This document shows, in pieces, positions 58,001-64,000 of a DNA stretch of 64,000 nucleotides. The DNA is from Zantedeschia hybrid cultivar. Its lineage: Eukaryota; Streptophyta; Magnoliopsida; Alismatales; Araceae. The position numbers and the translations under genes are program-made. Each line of letters opens with the position of its first letter. The stretch's first letter is position 1. The notes beneath the pieces were generated by a model. It searched no databases and was not told where the DNA came from. It saw only the letters and a list, made by a program, of their open reading frames with translations. The DNA is taken from the NCBI GenBank assembly GCA_030544215.1, contig JARZZO010000002.1, forward strand, positions 28,953,395 to 29,017,394, in the 5' to 3' direction.

Positions 58001-58187
58001 GTATAGGGGCTGCACCCAGTCCCACACCAGACATGAGATCTGTGCACTATCTAGTTCAAAATTCCCAAAAACCTGAAGGATTGTTGTACTCATTGTATAG
58101 GGTCTATATCCAGTCCCACACTGGATCTATGATCCTTGTATTATCTAGTTCAAGTCTCCCAAAACCTGAAGGATTGCTGTACTCTAT
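58001..58187. repeat. 94-bp direct repeat in SnRK2 intron 2
   Basis: Units start at 58001 and 58095 and share CCAGTCCCACAC, TATCTAGTTCAA and CCTGAAGGATTG.TGTACT. Confidence 0.85.
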
Positions 58188-59640
58188 ATGATTCTAGATA
58201 TGATCCCTTGCTCATAGTCAGGTGATATAATCTAAAAGAAAGAACACCTTCCATAACAATACAGAAAACTGATGTTGCTGTCAGAAGTAGCTGGCTTATT
58301 CACATGGTGTGTTCCAACATTGGTTCGACTAGTCGACCCATTGCGCGATGCATACTTTGCATGGTGGTTGCAGTGAATGAATGCCTGTTCATGTGCCCTT
58401 GAGGACCACCAGTTCCTTGTAAGCCACACACAAAGCAGCAGAAAGCCTTCATACTGTCTGTCCTAAATGAACTTTTGGCCAAAACATCGGATAATTTTAG
58501 ACGAAATGCCATCTTTCTAAGGAGGATACAAATTTGTTACTGTAAAGAAAATAAAAAAATTTCCTTTTCTTTTTCTGGGTACTTGAATTCTATCCATTTT
58601 TTGGTCAGTTGAATGCAATTGTCCTACAAAGGATCCATGAATTTTGGAATATATTTTGTATTCTGAAGAATCCCTTTTCGTTGCTTATGACAATTGAGAA
58701 CAGGTGTATAACCTGTGTCACAAACATCAAAGCCATGTTTTATGCGGATGATCCGAGTGGGATCATGTCATAAGATAGGGTTGAACTTATAACAAGCACA
58801 AACACAGTTTATGGACAAAACCTTTACGATGGTTTGGCTCTGGTTGACCTTAAGCCAACAAACAAATTGGGTGCAACTAACCTATAAAGGGAGGGAGGAC
58901 TTGGAAATATGAAACATTTAAAAGCCAAGGTCCTGGAATTAAAAGGAAGGCCACATCGGATCTCAGCAGCATCTTGGAAGGTTTAAGAGAAGAGATCCTG
59001 AAGATATGTCAGAGAGATCAGGAATGCAAAAACACCATCCTCGTCTCTTCCTCCTCCTCTATCCTACTGCCTGGTTTCACACTTATTCTTGTTCTTGGCA
59101 GAAATTTCGTTTGGGAACCCTTGGAGAGAGAGAGAGAGAGAGATCTTGGGGGGATCTCAAAGATTTCACAAGAGATGGCAAATCATACCTGTAATGGATT
59201 TCTCCTTCTGGTGAAGACAATAATGTTTGTAAAATTTGAGTCGCTGGACTAGGAAATTGTAGAGACCCTAAGATATCTTCAACAGGTCATAAGTTCCTTT
59301 CCATGACAAAATCCTTGCAGCATGAATGGATGATGGAGATGTCATTTGTTGCTATACAAATTTGAATTTAGTACCTTTCAAATTAAATTTTAGTTGGCTC
59401 TTTGTAGGACATTTTACAAGCTAGGATACATGACCTTCACTCTGAGGAGTACACATGTTGGATTGGAATTTCAGTTTGATGCTTAATTTAAGTTCAAATT
59501 TCCACAAATTTTCGAAGTATTGTCATGCTTGTTCCTTTGTGGTATCTCAGTCCAATTTCTCCATAACTGCATCCTTACCTGGGTATGATAGCTTACAAAC
59601 TTTTAGGAGTATGCCAATAGTTTGCTGACTTGAATCTTTG
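58188..59640. other. intron sequence without recognised features
   Basis: No exon, RNA gene or named repeat seen. A short (GA)n tract lies at 59124-59142. Confidence 0.5.
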
Positions 59641-59652
59641 GATTGCTGCCGA

Positions 59653-59898
59653 AACTGGGTTCTTCAACTCACATGGAAAGGCATGACTTCTGAAATCAAA
59701 TTCGTACTACTTTTTTTTTTTTCCAGCATGGGAGATGGAACAGGGTTATTTCTTTTAAAATATATTACTTGAAAAGCTGGGTTTCTTCAACTCATATGGA
59801 AAAACATGACTCCTGAGATCAAATTCATACTTGGTTATCTAGCAGAACACCTACATTTTTTCCAGCATGGAGAGATAGAAGTAGGGTTATTTCTAAAA
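59653..59898. repeat. direct repeat of about 110-120 bp
   Basis: 59653-59755 and 59778-59898 share GGGTT.CTTCAACTCA.ATGGAAA, GA.ATCAAATTC.TACT, TTTTTCCAGCATGG and AGGGTTATTTCT. Confidence 0.85.
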
Positions 59899-60289
59899 AG
59901 CAGGGGTTAGCTCTTGCTTTTTTTTTTTTTTTAAATTTTTAGAACCTGAAACTGGACAGCTTACATGACTATTCTGAATCATTTGTTCATTAGATAGTGG
60001 GTTGAGCCTTAGGGCTTTAGGTATGGCAGAAAGTTGGAGTACTTGCAGATTCCTTATTGGTATCTGAATGAGTAAAATGCTTGGCAGAGAATTTCTCTTC
60101 ACACAGAAAAGTTGTAAAAATATCCAGATTGGCTCGCTGTATGTTGGGATATTTGGAGATCAGCAGTTGCGAGTATATATCAGGAAATATTGTGACATTG
60201 TCCCCGAGGCATTTAACATTGCGAATAGGAAAACTTGGAGTATTATTTAAAAGCTGATACATAAGCAGGTGTTGAAACTAGAAAAAAAA

Positions 60290-61010
60290 AGGAGCACACA
60301 ACAATAAGAAAAGTAGCAGACGAGGGAAGCACCACCACCAGCAGGAGCAGCAGCAGAAGCCAGTGGCAGCATGGGCAGTAGCAGAAACCCTGCACACAAA
60401 AAAAAAAGGAAGAGGGGGGTGGTCTGGTGTTTATTAAAAAAAAAAAAGAGAGAGAGAGAGAAGGAAAGAGATGGGGGGCAAGAGTGACCCTCACCTGGTG
60501 GGAAAATACCACCCGGTGAGGGTATGAGTGCCATATGCATATGCACCCTCCCCCCTCTTGCCAACTGTCCAAGGACAGTAAATAAAAAAGAAAAATAAAA
60601 AAACACTCACAGTAAATAAAATAAAATAAAAAAAAAAAGGAGGGGGGGGTGGAAGAGTCCACCCACGCATGGACTCTCCACCCTCACCAGGTGGATGCAG
60701 CCCACCCGGTGAGGCTGGCTGTGCCATGCACACACTTCCCTCTCTCTCTTGTAACTGTCCAAGTAAAAAAAAAAGAGTAAAGCTACAGTAAAAGGGTAAA
60801 AAAAAAAGGAAGGAATTAGTAAAAAAAAAAAGAGGAGGAGGAAAGATGTATAGTAAAAGGGTAAAAAAAACGGGAAGAATTAGTAAAAAGAGGAGGGGAA
60901 AAGAATCCTATTCTAAATAGGACGCTTCACCCTCGTCGGGTGGGGAATCCACCTAGTGAGGGTAGGGGGGGGATGTGCGCCCCCCTCATTCCTCCCGTAA
61001 CTATATTTTT
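60290..61010. repeat. three diverged tandem repeats of about 220 bp
   Basis: Units around 60400-60620, 60630-60780 and 60860-61010. Each has a polypurine run, a paired CACC..GGTGG / CCACC.GGTGAGGG motif that is self-complementary, and CCCTC...TTG.AACTGTCC. A-rich linkers separate them. No gene. Confidence 0.65.
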
Positions 61011-61079
61011 TTTTAAAATTTTAGAAGCAGATTTTTAGTAACCGCCACCCAGTGAGTGTAGCCTCCTTGGCTCATTAAC

Positions 61080-61210
61080 TACCTCTTACGAGGCTATAAA
61101 TATCCCCCTACGGGGTTTATTTGGAGAGAACAGAAAGGAGAGGCAAGCTTTGAGAGTTCCTTGTGGTAAGGACTTTGTGGGTTCTGAGAGTGGTAGGCTT
61201 CGGCCCCTCT
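61080..61210 (+). promoter_or_regulatory. isolated TATA-containing patch
   Basis: GGCTATAAATATCCCC at about 61091-61106, followed by a GA-rich 60 bp. It resembles the core promoter of an LTR or gene, but no downstream coding sequence or paired LTR is visible. Confidence 0.3.
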
Positions 61211-61423
61211 CTTCTTTTTTTGATTTGGGTTTAAGTCCTAACTTAGCCTAATATCTTAATATATTATGTTATGTAATATGTCCGTTGTGACATATAAATG
61301 TGACGTGACATAATATAAATATTATAATATGATCATATATGTCACATTATATGTGATGATCATATGTGATTAATTACACCTAGGGGTTACATCCACTAGG
61401 TTGTAATTTAATCTAATAATTCA

Positions 61424-61560
61424 ATTATGTTAATGTGACATAAAGTCCATTAACATGTAACTTGTTAATATGACATAAAGTCTATTAACATGTAACTCAT
61501 TTATGTGTCACAAGTCACATTTATATTAAGGTGACATAAAATTCATTAACATGTAATTAA
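61424..61560. repeat. short tandem repeats of GTGACATAAA type
   Basis: Three imperfect copies of TTAATGTGACATAAAGTCCATTAACATGTAA, about 35-60 bp apart, in very AT-rich DNA. Confidence 0.75.
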
Positions 61561-61759
61561 TACATGTTATTTAGTCATATGTTATTAAATCATATGTCTT
61601 ATGTGTTAATCATATATAGTTAACTATATTCATAAGACATCCAATTCACTGGTTAAGTGACCTAGTCACATTGATTAAGTCTACGCACAATCTGACCCAT
61701 TGATGAAATGACTCAACCAGGTCGATCATGGTAGGGTCTACTATAGCCCGAATCTAACT

Positions 61760-63560
61760 ACATTGATCAAGCGATCATATCGTGTCATTGATCTAATTTC
61801 AAATCCAACGATCGAATTATTTTCACATCAACCAAATTTAGATCTGACGGTCCAATCTCCATGATCGTGACTCGATCTTATAATCGAATGGTCCGATCTC
61901 CACGATCGTGACCTGATCACATATTTAACGGTCGAATCATCCCGATATCGACCGAATTTCAGATCTAACGGTCGGATCTTCATGATGTCGACCTGATCTC
62001 ATATTTAGCGGTCAGATCATCCCGATATCGACCGAATTCCAGATCTAATGGTCGGATCCTCATGATTTCGACCCAATCTCATAATCCAATGGTCGGATCA
62101 TCTCGATATCGATCGAACTTTAGATCTAACGGTCGGATCTTCACGATCTCGACCTGATCTCATATCCAGCAGTCGGATCATCCCGATATCGACCGAATTT
62201 CAGATCTAACGGTCGGATCTTCACGATCTCGACCTGATCTCATATTTAACGGTCGGCTCATCATGACATCGATCGGATCCTAGTCATATTTAACGGTCGG
62301 ATCATCATGATATCAGTCGGATCCTAGATCTAACGGTCGGATCTTCACGATCTCGACCTGATCCCATAACTTAGTGGTTGGATCATCCCGATATCGATTG
62401 AATTTAAGATCTAACGATAGGATCTTCATGATCTCGACCTGATCTCATATTTATCGGTCAAATCATCCTAATATCGACCGAATCTAAGATCTAACGGTCG
62501 GATCTTCACGATTTCGACTTGAGCACATATTTAACGATCAGATCATCTCGATATCGACCGAATTTCAGATCTAACGGTCGGATCTTCACGATCTCAACCT
62601 AATCTCATATTTAACGGTCGGATCATCATGATATCGATCGAATCCTAGATCTAACGGTCGGATCTTCACGATCTCGACCTAATCCCATAATTTAGTGGTC
62701 GGATCATCCCGATATCGACCAAATTTCAGATCTAACGGTCGGATCTTCACGATCTCAACCTGATCTCATATTTATCAGTCAGATCATCCTGATATCGACC
62801 GAATCCAAGACCTAACTGTTGGATCTTCATGATCGTGACCTGATAACATATTTAGCGGTCAGATCATCCCGATGTCGATCGAATTCCAGATCTCAAGGTC
62901 GGATCTTCATGATCTCAACCTGATCTCATATTTAACGGTCAGATTATCCTGATATCGACCGAATTTCAGCTCTAACGGTCGGATCTTTACGATCTCGACC
63001 TGATCTCATAATCCAGCGGTCGGATAATCACGATATCGATCGAATTTCAGATCTAACGGTCGGATCTTCATGATATCGACCTAATATCATAATCCAGCGG
63101 TCGGATCATCTCGATATCGACCGAATTCCAGATCTAACGGTTGGATCTCCATGATCTCAACCTGATCTCATATTTAATGGTCGGATCTTCACGATCTCGA
63201 CCTGATCTCAAAATCCAGCAGTCAGATCATCCAGATATCGACCAAATTCCATATTTATTGATCATATCTTAATGATTTCGATCTCATCCTATAATCCCAC
63301 GGTCGGATCATTCCGATATTGACTGAACCTTAAACCTAACGGTCCGATCTCCATAATTGTGGCCCGATCGCATATTTGATGGTCGGATCTTCACAATCTC
63401 GACCCGAGTTCATAAGTCAACGGTCTGATCTTCATGATTGTGACCTAATTCTTTAATCTGATGGCTGGATTATCCAGATTTCAGATCTAATGGTTGGATC
63501 ATTCCAATATTGACCATACGTTAGATCTAATAATATGATCCTTATGATCTTGACCTGATT
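61760..63560. repeat. minisatellite array, 40-bp monomers in 80-bp dimers
   Basis: About 1.8 kb in which (A)ACGGTCGGATC recurs roughly every 40 bp. Two monomer types alternate: AGATCTAACGGTCGGATCTT with CACGATCTCGACCTGATCTC, and ATTTAACGGTCGGATCAT with CCCGATATCGACCGAATTTC. AGATCTAACGGTCGG landmarks at 61971, 62041, 62122 and 62202 show spacing of 70-81 bp. The edges decay on both sides. It lies in the SnRK2 intron if that gene is intact. Confidence 0.95.
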
Positions 63561-64000
63561 TCATAATTTAATGGTTTAATATCGATATTGACTGTCGTCA
63601 TAATATAACAGTCCAATTTTATCAATCTAGTTCGTCTTCTTAATTCTAACAAATTGACTATGCTAGTCAAGATCATTAATCTTGCTTAATCAAATCAATC
63701 ACTCTGATTGTATTTGTTTATATCAGAATGATCTTTCGATCACAATAATTATGACTCTGGAGCACAATTTGTTATAATTGATTAAAGTTCTGATCAATAT
63801 TTATAGTTCCTGATGTAATTATTAAGTTGTCACAAATAGAAAATTTTCTCATGTTGTAATGCCCTTGCTCAGTGCCTCATTGTAATTTGTAACATCTTTT
63901 GATTAATGAAATTTCATTCATTTATTATTTCCATTGTTGCACATTGTGTTGTCTCTCATTTCTCACATGAATTTTATGACAATTATCAGTATTACGCATA
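63561..64000. other. AT-rich window end
   Basis: Degenerate remnants of the minisatellite, then sequence with no recognised feature. No kinase exon found. Confidence 0.5.

Noticed and set aside
60243..60733. Phe/Leu/Cys-rich membrane-like protein on the minus strand
   Set aside because: Arises from A-rich and polypurine tracts of a tandem repeat; three overlapping frames look equally hydrophobic.
54010..64000. Third exon of the SnRK2 gene
   Set aside because: Looked for a frame encoding the LTPTHLAIVMEY-type region followed by a donor; none found on the plus strand within the window.

Overview
The window looks like a plant nuclear chromosome segment from an angiosperm with a large, repeat-rich genome. 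A monocot is my guess, but the species cannot be read from the sequence. The evidence is one canonical plant protein-kinase gene start (SnRK2/SAPK type, plus strand, exons at 53004-53126 and 53935-54009) in a background of plant LTR retrotransposons, hAT, Mutator-like and Tourist-like elements, SINEs and satellites. Background DNA is AT-rich; the two large retrotransposons and two short gene-leader regions are GC-rich.

Layout. 1-1795: decayed 3' half of a hAT transposase. About 3093-4232: possible promoter, CT-rich leader and short exon of an unidentified minus-strand transcription unit. 4233-10700: AT-rich DNA with short repeats, a candidate DNA transposon (6905-7880), and a tandem duplication (8738-9350 and 9362-10330) whose second copy carries a Tourist-like MITE (9702-9998). 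10701-22098 and 22931-34551: two nearly full-length Ty3/gypsy Tat-lineage (Retand/Grande-like) elements in opposite orientation, 5' LTRs facing each other across an 832-bp spacer. Both have paired LTRs of equal length, perfect 5-bp target duplications, a PBS, gag-protease-RT-RNaseH-second RNaseH-integrase, a 68-69-bp tandem-repeat block, and a convergent three-exon antisense gene with its own TATA box. 35905-46560: nested repeats, including a 2.08-kb solo LTR (37203-39281) inside an older LTR-like sequence, a 151-bp insertion (40179-40329), and a reversed chromovirus-like LTR (from 41002). 46570-52150: AT-rich DNA with SINEs and fold-back repeats. 52150-64000: SnRK2 promoter, duplicated leader, exons 1-2, then a second intron that runs off the window. 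That intron holds a 1.64-kb Mutator-like element (55450-57087), three small tandem duplications, and a minisatellite of about 1.8 kb (61760-63560).

How it works together. Only the SnRK2 gene looks like a functional host gene, and only its first 66 codons are inside. Both gag-pol reading frames are broken by stops and frameshifts. The antisense gene of the right-hand element is open from start to stop over 734 codons across three exons, while that of the left-hand element is broken. The antisense gene keeps the same intron positions, leader donor site, TATA box and CACGTG sites in both elements, which makes it the most interesting unit here. All similarity statements and mismatch counts are by eye from the sequence; no database search was run.
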